DNA from: Halalkalicoccus sp. CG83
GTDB lineage: Archaea > Halobacteriota > Halobacteria > Halobacteriales > Halalkalicoccaceae
Direction: 5' to 3'
DNA length: 64,000 nucleotides
Assembly: GCF_037081715.1 (NCBI RefSeq)
Contig: NZ_JAZDDH010000001.1
Location: forward strand, 2,170,001-2,234,000
Shown: positions 9,014 through 17,926 of the stretch, one piece after another
Layout: each line of letters begins with the position of its first letter
Position numbering within the stretch: the first letter of the stretch is position 1
The notes under the pieces: model-generated
The model's input: the letters and a program-made list of their open reading frames with translations, nothing else
Told to the model about the DNA's origin: nothing
Database searches by the model: none
Program-made: the position numbers and the translations under genes

Positions 9014-10300
9014 CTACCCGAGTAGCGCGTCCTCGACGACCTGGAGGGGATGGCGGATCTCGTAGCCGGTGCCGTGTTCCATCTGCATCGCACACGTCGG
9101 ACACTCGGTCATGCCCGCGTCGGGTTCGGCGTCCTCCATGTGGTGGAACATCTCCGCGCCGATCTTCATCGAGGTGTCGTACTTCTCGGTCTTCCAGCCG
9201 TAGGTGCCGGAGATCCCCGAGCAGGAGTCGCCGACGTCCTCCGCCTCCGCGCCCTCGACGCCCTCGAGCAGTTCGAGCGCCTGGCCCGCGAGCCCCTGGT
9301 TGCGCGCGTGACACGGCGCGTGGTAGGCGAATTTTCGAGAATCGACCTCGCTCTCGGCGAGCGCACCCGAGAGGTCCTCGTGGATCCGCAGGTACTCGAG
9401 CGCCTCGTAGGTGTGTGCCGAGACGTCCTCGATGCCCTCCAAGTCGAACAGTTCGGGATACTCCTGGCGCAGGGAGAGCGAACACGACGTGCAGGAGGCG
9501 ATGACGTCGGCGCCGTCCTCGATCGCTGTGGAAAGCTCCGCGACGTTGGTCTCGGCGGCGCGCCGCGCGTCGGGTAGCATCCCGTTCGCGAACATCGGCG
9601 TCCCCGAACACTTCTGGGGCGGGACCATCACCTCGTAGCCGAACTCCTCGAAGACGCGGACCATCGCCTTGCCGACCTCGGGCGTGTTGTAGTTCGAGTA
9701 GCAGCCGTGGAAGTACGCGACGCGCTTCTCGTCGCTCTGGACCCGTGCGCCGCCCCGCTCTTCCCACCACGCTCGAAAGGTCTGCTCGGCGAACTCGGGG
9801 AACTCCCGCTCGGCGGTGATTCCCATGACCTTCTCGTTTATCGTCTGGACTACCGAACTACTCATCACGGCGTTCGCCAATCGAGGAGCCTTCGAGCCGA
9901 ACCACGCGAGCGTCCCGTAGTTCGAGAGGATCCGGTTCCGGACGTACTCGCGCGAGAACTTCTCCATCCGATTCTCGACGAACGTGCCCCGCGCGGTGTT
10001 GTGCATCTGGCTGAGCGGCACGTCCGAGGGACACGCCGAGTCACAGCGCATGCAGTTCGAGCAGTTCATCACCGAGTCGTCGATGTCCTGGTCACCCTTG
10101 CGCTTGAGGCGCCACTGTTCGGGTCCCTGGAACTTCGGGCCGGGAAAGTCGTCGTCGACGGCCGCGACCGGACACTCGCTGTCGCAGGTCGAGCACTTGT
10201 AACAGTCGTCGGCCCCGCTCCGGAGGTCCATCCCCCCGGACTCGGCCTCGGGGAACACTTCTACCGGTTCGAACTCGTCGGATGTCTCTGCGTCACTCAT
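9014..10300 (-). CDS. glpC: Anaerobic glycerol-3-phosphate dehydrogenase subunit C
   Basis: 428-aa iron-sulfur subunit that passes electrons from GlpAB to the quinone pool. Two ferredoxin-type clusters are visible near the N-terminus, CYKCSTCDSECP (about 34-45) and CSNCMRCDSACP (about 80-91). Two CCG-type cysteine-rich repeats follow, including CHARNQG and MTECPTCAMQMEHG near the C-terminus. The ATG at 10300 overlaps the end of glpB by 8 nt, so translation is coupled. It is the last gene of the glpABC operon. Confidence 0.95.
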   Translation of the reverse strand: MSDAETSDEFEPVEVFPEAESGGMDLRSGADDCYKCSTCDSECPVAAVDDDFPGPKFQGPEQWRLKRKGDQDIDDSVMNCSNCMRCDSACPSDVPLSQMHNTARGTFVENRMEKFSREYVRNRILSNYGTLAWFGSKAPRLANAVMSSSVVQTINEKVMGITAEREFPEFAEQTFRAWWEERGGARVQSDEKRVAYFHGCYSNYNTPEVGKAMVRVFEEFGYEVMVPPQKCSGTPMFANGMLPDARRAAETNVAELSTAIEDGADVIASCTSCSLSLRQEYPELFDLEGIEDVSAHTYEALEYLRIHEDLSGALAESEVDSRKFAYHAPCHARNQGLAGQALELLEGVEGAEAEDVGDSCSGISGTYGWKTEKYDTSMKIGAEMFHHMEDAEPDAGMTECPTCAMQMEHGTGYEIRHPLQVVEDALLG

Positions 10301-11573
10301 TGTGTTGTAGATCCTCGCTCGCTCTTCGGCCGGCGACCAGTCCGGTCGAAAGCGAGACGCCGCTTCCCGATTTCTCGCGCGCCAAGTCGTAATCGCCCAG
10401 CACCGCGCCCGTCGCCCGGAGGTTCGCGAACTCCGGCTTTCCATTCGAACTGAGCGGCCGGAGGTCCTCGTCGACCCGTACGCCGAACCGGGCGTAGGGC
10501 TGGTCGTCGAAGACCTCGTCGTGAAACCACTCGTAGCGGTCCTCGGACTGGGGAACGTGACAGTCGAAGACGGGTTCGGTAACGCCCTCGCGATCGGAGT
10601 CGATCCCCTTGCCGACGAGGCCGCCGGTCGCCAACACGACCTGCTCGGCGTGATAGGGGACCCGTCTGCGTCCACGGTCCACGTACGCCGCGGTGATCCG
10701 GCCGTCGTCCTCGTCGTAGCCGACGACCGGGTTGCCCGCCTCGACGCGCACGCCCTCCTCGTCGAGTGCCCGTTCGAGTCGGTCCTCGAGGCGCATCCCC
10801 GGCAGGCTCGGCGGCCCCATCGGCACCTCGAAGACCGGAACGCCGAGTTCCGATTCGAGGCTCTCCCGCACTTCGCGGGGCTCGTGATCGCCGAGGATCG
10901 CGGGAAATCCCACGCGCTCGGCGTTCCCGAGGTGTTCGGCGACCCGCGCCGCGAGGACCTCGCGGGTTCCGATTCGACGTTGGCGATCGAGGACGTCGTC
11001 GGCGTCGAGTGCCCCCGCTAGCCGGGTGATCCGGGCGTCGGCCCGGTAGTCTCCCGGAAACGGGATCGTGACGCCGCGTACGTCGAAGGGCACCGACGAG
11101 TCGAGCCGTTCGGCCGCGAGCGGCGCGTCGAAGGTCGTGACCGTCTCGAATCCGACGAGCAGCGTCTCCTCGAGCCTGCTCGCGAGTCCCGCCGCCGCAC
11201 TCGCGGGATACCTGCTCGTCGGCTTGACCCGCCCGCCGTAGGTCGGCGAGAGCGCGTTCGTCTCGGTGTGGCTCCCCTCGTAGAAGTCCTCGGTGATCTC
11301 GTCGAACAGGGCAAGGGACTCGCGGACCGCGTCGACGCCGACCTTTCGGTAGGGGTGTTCGTCGGGGAGGTCGGGGATCGCCTCGAACGGCTCCGCGATG
11401 GGCTCGTCGCTCCCGTGGTAACCCAGCACGTCGATCAGCCCGCTGGCGTTGCGCAGGGTGTTCTCCTTGTAGGTCACCAGCCGAACCGCCGCCCCGCCGC
11501 GGGCGGCGGCGATCGCGGCGGTCGCGCCCGCGAGCCCGCCGCCGATCACGAGCACGTCGTCCTCAATCGCCAT
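10293..11573 (-). CDS. glpB: Anaerobic glycerol-3-phosphate dehydrogenase subunit B
   Basis: 426-aa flavoprotein subunit of the GlpABC complex, which oxidises glycerol-3-phosphate to dihydroxyacetone phosphate. The FAD-binding fold [19 protein letters not shown] lies at about residues 9-27. The mid-protein [13 protein letters not shown] and a C-terminal segment ending in STGLVAG match the GlpB/FAD_binding_2 pattern. The ATG at 11573 overlaps the glpA 3' end by 11 nt, and the stop overlaps glpC by 8 nt. The tight overlaps indicate one transcript and fixed subunit ratio. Confidence 0.94.
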   Translation of the reverse strand: MAIEDDVLVIGGGLAGATAAIAAARGGAAVRLVTYKENTLRNASGLIDVLGYHGSDEPIAEPFEAIPDLPDEHPYRKVGVDAVRESLALFDEITEDFYEGSHTETNALSPTYGGRVKPTSRYPASAAAGLASRLEETLLVGFETVTTFDAPLAAERLDSSVPFDVRGVTIPFPGDYRADARITRLAGALDADDVLDRQRRIGTREVLAARVAEHLGNAERVGFPAILGDHEPREVRESLESELGVPVFEVPMGPPSLPGMRLEDRLERALDEEGVRVEAGNPVVGYDEDDGRITAAYVDRGRRRVPYHAEQVVLATGGLVGKGIDSDREGVTEPVFDCHVPQSEDRYEWFHDEVFDDQPYARFGVRVDEDLRPLSSNGKPEFANLRATGAVLGDYDLAREKSGSGVSLSTGLVAGRRASEDLQHNE

Positions 11574-13377
11574 TCCGACCTCTCCTCGTCCGTCCACCGT
11601 CGGATCGAGGATCCGACGAGGATCGCGAACCATCCTCGGACCGCGAGACGGTCCGATGTGGATCGCGCTCGTCTCGCTCGCGCTCACCGTGGGTTCGCTC
11701 ACCGCCGTCCGTCGCCGTCTCCGCCCCCGAATCGAACGCCTCGAACTCCGACACATCGGGTTCGCGGTCGAGGCTCATCGTCGTTCCGTGGAGCTGGTAG
11801 TTCAGCGCGGCCTGCGAGAGCCCCTCGCCCCACAGCGCGTGGCGCTCGCCCTTCCAGCGCTCCTGGACGAGTTCGTCCCACGCGGCGCTGACGGTCGGCT
11901 CGTCGTACTCCGGGTGGAGCTCGCTCGCCATCCGGTGACAGCAGAAGCCGCCCTGGCAGTTGCCCATCGATGCGCGCGTCCTGATCCGCACGGCGTTGAG
12001 GTCCGAGCCGGCACCCTTGATCGCGTCCTGGATCTCCGCGCGCGTGACCGCCTCGCAGTCACAGATCACCGGGTTCGGATCCGTAGTTTTAAGCACCTCG
12101 TCGGCCCGCGATCCGAGCCGCTGGACGCTCCGTCGGCCGATCGGGGATCGGAGCCCGAACTCGTCCATGTAGTCCCGGAGCACCGAGAAGTCCTCGCTGC
12201 CGGGCAGCGGCTCCTCCGCGGTTCGACAGTCGGCGGTGACGTCGAGCTTCTCACAGACGTGGTTCGAGATCTTCTCGGCCATCAGCCGGTAGGTGGTGAA
12301 CTTCCCGCCGACGATGCTGGTCATGCCGGGCAACGAATCGCGCTCGTCGTGGTCCAGCAGGAAGAAGTCGCGCGTGATGTCGGTCGGGTCCGTCGTGCCG
12401 GTCCCCGGCGGCTCGTACAGCGGCCGGACGCCCCAGAAGGAGCGAATCGTCCGCGCGTCGGCGAGGATCGGCACCAGCCCCGAGAGCTCCTCGATCATCA
12501 TGTCGACCTCCCAGCGCTCCTCGGGGTAGTCCTCGGGGTCGTCGACCTCGACGTCGGTGGTGCCGAGGATGGCGGTCGTCTCGTGGGGGACGATGATGTC
12601 GGCGTCGCCCTTCTTCCGACAGCGGTTCACCACCGTGTCGACCTGCCGGACGTTCATGATCACCATCACGCCCTTCGAGGGACGGACCTCGACGTCGACG
12701 CCGGCCATCTCGCCCACTCGCCCGGCCCACGCGCCGGTCGCGTTGATCACGTGGTCGGCGCGGATCTCCTCGGTCGTCCCCGATTCCCGGTGGACGCGCT
12801 TTCCCGGCCCTGACTCGTGTTCGACCTCGCATCCGACGACCTCGCCGTCCTCGACGAGGACGTCGGTGACCGGCGCGTGGGTCTCGATTCGCGCGCCGTG
12901 TTCCTCGGCGTCGGCGGCGTTCGCGACACAGAGTCGGAACGGATCGACCGCACCGTCGGGAACCGCGATGGCGCGCTTGACCTCGCGGGTGAGGTAGGGC
13001 TCGCGCTCACGAGCCTCCTCGGCGGAGAGGACCTCCGCGGGGATGTCGCACTCGCGACAGCCCTCGAGTTTCCGTTGGAAGTACTCGTCGGGGTCGTCCT
13101 CGAGTTGGACGAACAGCCCGCCGGTCATCTCGACGCAGTGGCCGGCGATCTCCCGTAGTACGCGGTTCTCCTCGATGCACTCGCGCGCGCTCGCCTGGTC
13201 GGAGACGGCGTACCGGCCGCCGCTGTGCAACAGTCCGTGCATCCGTCCCGTCGTCCCGTGCGTCAGGTTACCCTGTTCGACGAGGGTCACCTCTACTCCC
13301 CGCATGGCGAGGTCCCGGGCGATACCACAGCCCGTCGACCCGCCCCCGATCACGAGGGCGGTCGGTGTGTGTGTCAT
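11563..13377 (-). CDS. glpA: Anaerobic glycerol-3-phosphate dehydrogenase subunit A
   Basis: 604-aa catalytic FAD subunit. The N-terminus has the dinucleotide fold [19 protein letters not shown] (9-27) and the family motif HSGGRY near 53-58. A BFD-like [2Fe-2S] domain lies near residues 460-510, with cysteines in CDCEAV and [12 protein letters not shown]. The last ~45 residues are a low-complexity, charged, Ser/Arg/Asp-rich tail with no counterpart in bacterial GlpA. The gene is divergent from glpK, which gives catabolism in two steps: phosphorylation then oxidation. Confidence 0.95.
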   Translation of the reverse strand: MTHTPTALVIGGGSTGCGIARDLAMRGVEVTLVEQGNLTHGTTGRMHGLLHSGGRYAVSDQASARECIEENRVLREIAGHCVEMTGGLFVQLEDDPDEYFQRKLEGCRECDIPAEVLSAEEAREREPYLTREVKRAIAVPDGAVDPFRLCVANAADAEEHGARIETHAPVTDVLVEDGEVVGCEVEHESGPGKRVHRESGTTEEIRADHVINATGAWAGRVGEMAGVDVEVRPSKGVMVIMNVRQVDTVVNRCRKKGDADIIVPHETTAILGTTDVEVDDPEDYPEERWEVDMMIEELSGLVPILADARTIRSFWGVRPLYEPPGTGTTDPTDITRDFFLLDHDERDSLPGMTSIVGGKFTTYRLMAEKISNHVCEKLDVTADCRTAEEPLPGSEDFSVLRDYMDEFGLRSPIGRRSVQRLGSRADEVLKTTDPNPVICDCEAVTRAEIQDAIKGAGSDLNAVRIRTRASMGNCQGGFCCHRMASELHPEYDEPTVSAAWDELVQERWKGERHALWGEGLSQAALNYQLHGTTMSLDREPDVSEFEAFDSGAETATDGGERTHGERERDERDPHRTVSRSEDGSRSSSDPRSDGGRTRRGRNGD

Positions 13378-13433
13378 CGACTGGTTCGACTCTGGTCGCG
13401 GACTACTTCACTTTACCCATCACCCGTCGACGG

Positions 13434-13446
13434 TAGTAAACTACTA
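13434..13446. promoter_or_regulatory. Small inverted repeat upstream of glpA
   Basis: TAGTA-AAC-TACTA is a perfect 5-bp inverted repeat with a 3-nt centre, 57 nt upstream of the glpA ATG in the glpA/glpK divergent region. It may be an operator or part of the glpA promoter upstream element. The assignment is positional only. Confidence 0.3.
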
Positions 13447-13554
13447 GCCACTCGACGGTGAGATGAAGCCGTCGACGTCACCGTCGAGCGGGCGATCCCG
13501 CGAGCGACGCGCACGCGGGGGATCCGATTCGCGCCCTCGGCGACGGTGGCAATC

Positions 13555-13560
13555 TTTATA
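13555..13560 (+). promoter_or_regulatory. Box A (TATA) promoter of glpK
   Basis: TTTATA stands out in GC-rich surroundings 78 nt before the glpK ATG. Archaeal spacing puts the transcription start near 13585, giving a leader of about 50 nt. The leader start falls inside the inverted repeat at 13569-13592. Confidence 0.55.
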
Positions 13561-13568
13561 ATGGACGT

Positions 13569-13592
13569 CCGTATTGTTTACCAGCAATACGG
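13569..13592. promoter_or_regulatory. Perfect 8-bp inverted repeat at the glpK start site (candidate operator)
   Basis: CCGTATTG and CAATACGG are exact reverse complements separated by 8 nt. The element begins 9 nt after the box A, so a bound dimer would block RNA polymerase. This fits a repressor such as the DeoR-family GlpR described for haloarchaeal glycerol and sugar genes. The protein is not encoded in this window, so the link is inferred. Confidence 0.5.
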
Positions 13593-13637
13593 TGCTATCG
13601 GTAAAGAACCGACGGGCGACCGTAGGGATGAACGCAC

Positions 13638-15176
13638 ATGTCAGAACGATACGTCGGTGCGATCGATCAGGGGACGACCGGTACGCGGTTCATGGTGTTC
13701 GACCACAGCGGACAGGTCGTTGCCAACGCGTACGAGAAACACGAACAGATCTACCCGGAGCCCGGCTGGGTCGAACACGACCCTGCCGAGATCTGGGAGA
13801 ACACCAAGTCGGTGATCCAGAAGGCGCTCTCGAACGCAGACCTCGGGCCCGACCAGCTCGCGGCGATCGGCGTCACCAACCAGCGCGAGACGACGCTGCT
13901 GTGGGACGTCGAGTCCGACAGACCGATCCACAACGCCATCGTCTGGCAGGACCGCCGGACGACCGACCGCGTCGAACGACTCGAGAGCGAGGACAAGGTG
14001 GACTGGATCCGCTCGAAGACCGGCCTCGAGGCCGACGCCTACTTCTCGGCGACGAAGGCCGAGTGGCTCCTCGACAACGCCGATCCGATCAAGCTCCAGC
14101 GCTCGCGACCGGAGGACGTGCGCGACCGCTCCGAGGACGGCGAGATCCTCTTCGGCACGATCGACACGTGGCTGATCTACAAGCTCACCGGCAACCACAT
14201 CACCGACGTCACCAACGCCTCGCGGACCATGCTGTTCGACATCCACGAGATGGCGTGGGACGAGGAGCTCTGCGAGGAGTTCTCGGTGCCCATGGCGATG
14301 CTGCCGGAGGTACGGCCGTCGAGCGACGACGACCACTACGGCTCCACCGACCCCGACGGCTTCCTCGGAAGCGAGGTACCCGTCGCGGGGGCGCTCGGCG
14401 ACCAGCAGGCCGCGCTGTTCGGCCAGACCTGCTTCGACGAGGGCGACGCGAAGAACACCTACGGGACCGGGTCGTTCTTCCTGATGAACACGGGCAACGA
14501 GGCCGTCGAGAGCGAACACGGCCTGCTCACGACGGTCGGCTTCCAGCGCTCGGGCGAGCCGGTCAACTACGCGCTCGAGGGCGCGATCTTCATCACCGGC
14601 GCGGCGATCGAGTGGCTCGAGGACATCGATCTCATCGACGACGCCGCCCAGACCGCCGAGCTCGCTCGCAGCGTCGACTCGACCGACGGCGTCTACGTGG
14701 TCCCGGCGTTCACGGGGCTGGGCGCGCCCCACTGGGACCAGCGTGCCCGCGGTACCGTCCTCGGCATGACCCGCGGCACCCGCAAGGAACACGTCGTCCG
14801 GGCGACCCTGGAGTCGATCGCCTTCCAGACCCGCGACGTCGCGGAGGCGATGGAGGCCGATTCGGGCATCGAGCTCGGCGATCTCCGCGTCGACGGCGGC
14901 GCGGTGAAGAACAACTTCCTCTGTCAGCTCCAGGCGAACATCATCGACACGACGATCCTCCGTCCCGAGGTGGACGAGACGACCGCGCTCGGCTCGGCGT
15001 ACGCCGCGGGGCTCGCGGTCGGCTACTGGGAGACGATCGACGAGCTTCGTGACAACTGGCAGATCGATCGGGAGTTCGAGTCGGAGGGTGACGCCGAAGA
15101 CGTCGACAGGCGCTACGCCCGCTGGGGCGAGGCGGTCGAACGGTCGAAGGACTGGGCCCGCGACGGTGGTGAGTGA
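13638..15176 (+). CDS. glpK: Glycerol kinase
   Basis: 512-aa FGGY-family kinase that converts glycerol to glycerol-3-phosphate with ATP. The N-terminal phosphate-binding motif GAIDQGTTGTRFMVFD (8-23), the segment NAIVWQDRRT near 93-102 and the C-terminal RVDGGAVKNNFLCQLQA are typical, and the length equals the family norm. It is first in a rightward unit with glpX. Haloarchaea meet abundant glycerol from Dunaliella, and this route feeds it into central metabolism through GlpABC. Confidence 0.97.
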   Translation: MSERYVGAIDQGTTGTRFMVFDHSGQVVANAYEKHEQIYPEPGWVEHDPAEIWENTKSVIQKALSNADLGPDQLAAIGVTNQRETTLLWDVESDRPIHNAIVWQDRRTTDRVERLESEDKVDWIRSKTGLEADAYFSATKAEWLLDNADPIKLQRSRPEDVRDRSEDGEILFGTIDTWLIYKLTGNHITDVTNASRTMLFDIHEMAWDEELCEEFSVPMAMLPEVRPSSDDDHYGSTDPDGFLGSEVPVAGALGDQQAALFGQTCFDEGDAKNTYGTGSFFLMNTGNEAVESEHGLLTTVGFQRSGEPVNYALEGAIFITGAAIEWLEDIDLIDDAAQTAELARSVDSTDGVYVVPAFTGLGAPHWDQRARGTVLGMTRGTRKEHVVRATLESIAFQTRDVAEAMEADSGIELGDLRVDGGAVKNNFLCQLQANIIDTTILRPEVDETTALGSAYAAGLAVGYWETIDELRDNWQIDREFESEGDAEDVDRRYARWGEAVERSKDWARDGGE

Positions 15177-15179
15177 TCG

Positions 15180-16211
15180 ATGGTCGACGTGAGCACGCTG
15201 CTGGTCAACGTCATCGCCGCCTTCGCGGGCGGCGCGTTCGGCGCTGCCCTCGGCGCGCTGCCGGCGTTCATCTTCACCGGATTCATGGTGATCGCCGGCG
15301 AGACGGCCGCCTACGTCGACGGCGAGTTCGACGCCATCACGGGCCTGATCGCCTTCGGGCCGATGTTCGGCCCGCACGTGAGCTTCGCGGGCGGCGCGGC
15401 CGCGGCGGCCTACGCCGCGAAGCGGGGCTACATGGACACCGGCTTCGACTTCCACGAGGCGAAGAACATCCTCTACGCCCACGGCACCAAACCCGACGTG
15501 CTCGCCGTCGGCGGCGCGTTCGGCATCTTCGGCTACCTGGTCTTCTTCGCCTTCGCCGAACTCGCGATGCCGTGGGACCCGATCGCGATGACCGTCGCGG
15601 TCTCGGCGGTCGCCCACCGAGTCGTCTTCGGTTACCCGCTGATCGGCCCCGCGAAGGAGGGGCTGTTGAACATGGAGCCGTTCGAGGCCGAGGAACGGCG
15701 CGTCATGACTGACCACGCGACCGACGGCGGGACGACCGAACCCCTCGGACGGTTCGTCGTCGAGCCGTGGCTCCCACACCAGTACCGCTGGAGCGGGGTC
15801 CTGATGATCGGGCTCGTCGTCGGACTGGTCGGCGCGTACATCGGGCTCGCGACCGGTAGCGCCTTCCTCGCGTTCGGCATCAGCGCGGCCAGCCTGCTGT
15901 TTCTGAACTGTGGGGTCGAGAAGATCCCGGTCACCCACCACATCTCGCTGCCGGCGAGCACTGCCGCATTGGCCGTGTTCGCGAGCGGCGCCGAGCCGAC
16001 GCTCGGCCTCGTTCCGCTGCTGGTGGGCGCCGCGTTCGGGATCTTCGGCGCGCTCGCGGGCGAGGTGATCCAGCGCGTCTTCTACGCCCACTCCGATACG
16101 CACTTCGACCCGCCGGCGGCCTCTATCGCGGTGAGCACGTTCGTCATCGCGATCCTCACGATCCTGGGCGTGCTCCCGCAGTCGGTGTGGGTGCCGACGC
16201 TCGGTCTCTGA
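15180..16211 (+). CDS. glpX: Haloarchaeal GlpX-type membrane protein, putative glycerol facilitator
   Basis: 343-aa polytopic membrane protein with roughly eight hydrophobic, glycine/alanine-rich segments. It starts 3 nt after the glpK stop. The same gene order occurs in other haloarchaea, where this gene has been called glpX and proposed to help glycerol entry. It is unrelated to the fructose-bisphosphatase also named GlpX. A soluble loop near residues 90-105 (FHEAKNILYAHGTKPD) separates the early segments. Function is inferred from context; no aquaporin NPA motif is present. Confidence 0.75.
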   Translation: MVDVSTLLVNVIAAFAGGAFGAALGALPAFIFTGFMVIAGETAAYVDGEFDAITGLIAFGPMFGPHVSFAGGAAAAAYAAKRGYMDTGFDFHEAKNILYAHGTKPDVLAVGGAFGIFGYLVFFAFAELAMPWDPIAMTVAVSAVAHRVVFGYPLIGPAKEGLLNMEPFEAEERRVMTDHATDGGTTEPLGRFVVEPWLPHQYRWSGVLMIGLVVGLVGAYIGLATGSAFLAFGISAASLLFLNCGVEKIPVTHHISLPASTAALAVFASGAEPTLGLVPLLVGAAFGIFGALAGEVIQRVFYAHSDTHFDPPAASIAVSTFVIAILTILGVLPQSVWVPTLGL

Positions 16212-16287
16212 TTCGCGTCGCTCGACGATGCGGCGAACCGGACGTCCGGTTCCCGTGACGATCCGAACGTCCCCCCGTTTCCGACCG

Positions 16288-17448
16288 ATGAACCTCAGAG
16301 AACGCATCGCCAGACGCCAACGGACCGACCACGCGCCGCGGCTCGTCCACGACTACGACGCACTGAACCCGGTCGTCCACCTCGATGAGCCGATCGGCCG
16401 CGGGCCGGCGCTCGAACGCCTGCTCGATCACGTCGAACCGGCGTTCGAGGGGGTACTGCCCTCGAACGGCTACGTATACGGTCCGAAGGGATCGGGCAAG
16501 TCGGCGGTCGTCTCCGCGCTCTTCTCACAGCTGACCGAGATGACCGGGACGGGCCGCTCCGCGATCTTCACCACCACCCGCGGCGGAACGGCCTCGCCCG
16601 CCGAGTTCGTCTACGTCGACGCGCGCGGCGCGAACAGCGATTTCGGGCTTCACCACGCGGTGTTGGACGCGCTGAGCGACGAGTCGGTGCCCGAACAGGG
16701 ACTCGGCACCGCCCAGTTGCGCGAGCGGCTCCGGGAGGAGCTCCGCGCGTACGACCGCAGCGTAATGGTGGCGGTCGATCACGTCTGCGAACCCGAGACC
16801 CACGAGGCGACCGACGTTGCGGCGCTGTTCTCGCCGCTACCGTCGCTGTCGTGGCTCTGCATCGGACGCGAGCACCCCGACGACGTCGCGCCCGACGTCC
16901 GAACGCTCGAGTTCGCCACGTACCGTCACCACGCATTGGTCGACGTCCTGACCGGCCGGGTCTCCTCGGGGCTGGCCCGACACGCGCTGACCCACGAGCA
17001 GGTTCGCGAACTCGCCGAGTGGGCCGACGGCGACGCCCACGACGCGCTCGCGGCGACGTTCGGCGCCGCGGACGCCGCGCTCCTCGCGGGCCACGGGAGC
17101 GTCCTCCCGGACGACGTGGACGAGGGGATGGCGGCGGTCCCCCGTCCCTGCGTCTCGCTCGGGCGCGTGCTCGCGCTTCCGGAGAACCGAAGGCGGGTGC
17201 TGCGGGCGCTGATCGACCTCGAGGACGACCAGCGCGACTCCGTGGGAAGCGCGGCCGACGCGATCGCCGCCGGCGGGAGCGTCGACCTCTCGGCAACGAC
17301 CGTGAAGCGGGTCCTCTACGAACTCTCCGAGGCGGGAATCATCCGCCGAGTCACCCGGAACTCGGAGGGGATCGGTCGGCCGCCGAGCCGGCTCGAGACC
17401 CGGTTTCCCACGCGCGTGTTCAGGCGGCTGTTCGACGGCGAGCACTGA
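16288..17448 (+). CDS. Orc1/Cdc6-family AAA+ ATPase
   Basis: 386-aa protein with AAA+ fold and C-terminal winged helix. Walker A is GPKGSGKSA at about residues 69-77. The Walker B-like VMVAVDHV near 160-167 has a single Asp followed by His instead of the usual DE/DD. The winged helix is near 310-370 (TTVKRVLYELSEAGIIRRV). ATG at 16288 is chosen because the preceding 20 in-frame codons lack family sequence. It lies 76 nt after glpX. No A/T-rich origin or origin-recognition-box array is seen next to it, so it may be a divergent paralogue with another role. Confidence 0.8.
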   Translation: MNLRERIARRQRTDHAPRLVHDYDALNPVVHLDEPIGRGPALERLLDHVEPAFEGVLPSNGYVYGPKGSGKSAVVSALFSQLTEMTGTGRSAIFTTTRGGTASPAEFVYVDARGANSDFGLHHAVLDALSDESVPEQGLGTAQLRERLREELRAYDRSVMVAVDHVCEPETHEATDVAALFSPLPSLSWLCIGREHPDDVAPDVRTLEFATYRHHALVDVLTGRVSSGLARHALTHEQVRELAEWADGDAHDALAATFGAADAALLAGHGSVLPDDVDEGMAAVPRPCVSLGRVLALPENRRRVLRALIDLEDDQRDSVGSAADAIAAGGSVDLSATTVKRVLYELSEAGIIRRVTRNSEGIGRPPSRLETRFPTRVFRRLFDGEH

Positions 17449-17467
17449 GCACGGACCGGCGAACGTC

Positions 17468-17926
17468 TCAGGATCGGCGGAACATCGAGGAGGGGGGATC
17501 GATTCCGACCGAGACGTCCTCGAGCGCGGGCTCCTCGGCGAGCCGTTCGAACAGTTCGCGTTGATCGGCGCCGGCCTTCGTGTTGTGGAGCGTCATCGAG
17601 GTTGGCTCGCCGTCCTCGTCGACCCACTCGATCTCGACTCGCGCGCGCCGAAAGCGCGTTCCACGGACCAGCCGAACGCCCTCGAGCGTCGAGAGCGGGA
17701 CCGAGAAGTTCTTCGGATCGTACGCGGCGGCCTCCTCGAGCGTCTGGTCGCCGAGCGCCGCCCGGTCGCGCTCGCCCATGTCGGCACGCAGGAGCGCCGA
17801 GGAGAACGTCTCGCCGACGAAACACCAGAGCAGCCGATCGCTCGTGACGAACACCTCCCAGAACTCGAGCGAGCTCGGGCGCCGCCGAAACCACTCGGTG
17901 AGGCGCCCGAGTCGCTGCTCGCTCAT
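17468..17926 (-). CDS. Hypothetical protein, 152 aa
   Basis: Soluble 152-aa protein, no known family recognised. The pattern of alternating short strands (FWEVFVTSDRLLWCFVG, then FSVPLSTLEGVRLVRG, then RVEIEWVDEDG) resembles a PH-like beta fold. Its ATG overlaps the stop of the sodium:solute symporter gene by 4 nt, so it is translated with, and downstream of, the transporter. It may modulate the transporter, but this rests only on gene order. Confidence 0.7.
   Translation of the reverse strand: MSEQRLGRLTEWFRRRPSSLEFWEVFVTSDRLLWCFVGETFSSALLRADMGERDRAALGDQTLEEAAAYDPKNFSVPLSTLEGVRLVRGTRFRRARVEIEWVDEDGEPTSMTLHNTKAGADQRELFERLAEEPALEDVSVGIDPPSSMFRRS

Noticed and set aside
13561-13815. ATG at 13561 just after the glpK box A as an alternative start
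   Set aside because: It is out of frame with glpK and too close to the promoter to be in a normal mRNA.
16212-16287. A replication origin beside the Orc-like gene
   Set aside because: The 76-nt gap is GC-rich, has no repeated boxes and is too short.
13641-16307. 888-codon minus-strand open frame over glpK and glpX
   Set aside because: It is a mirror frame of GC-rich genes: it has no domain match, an Arg/Val-rich composition and a position opposite two solid genes.
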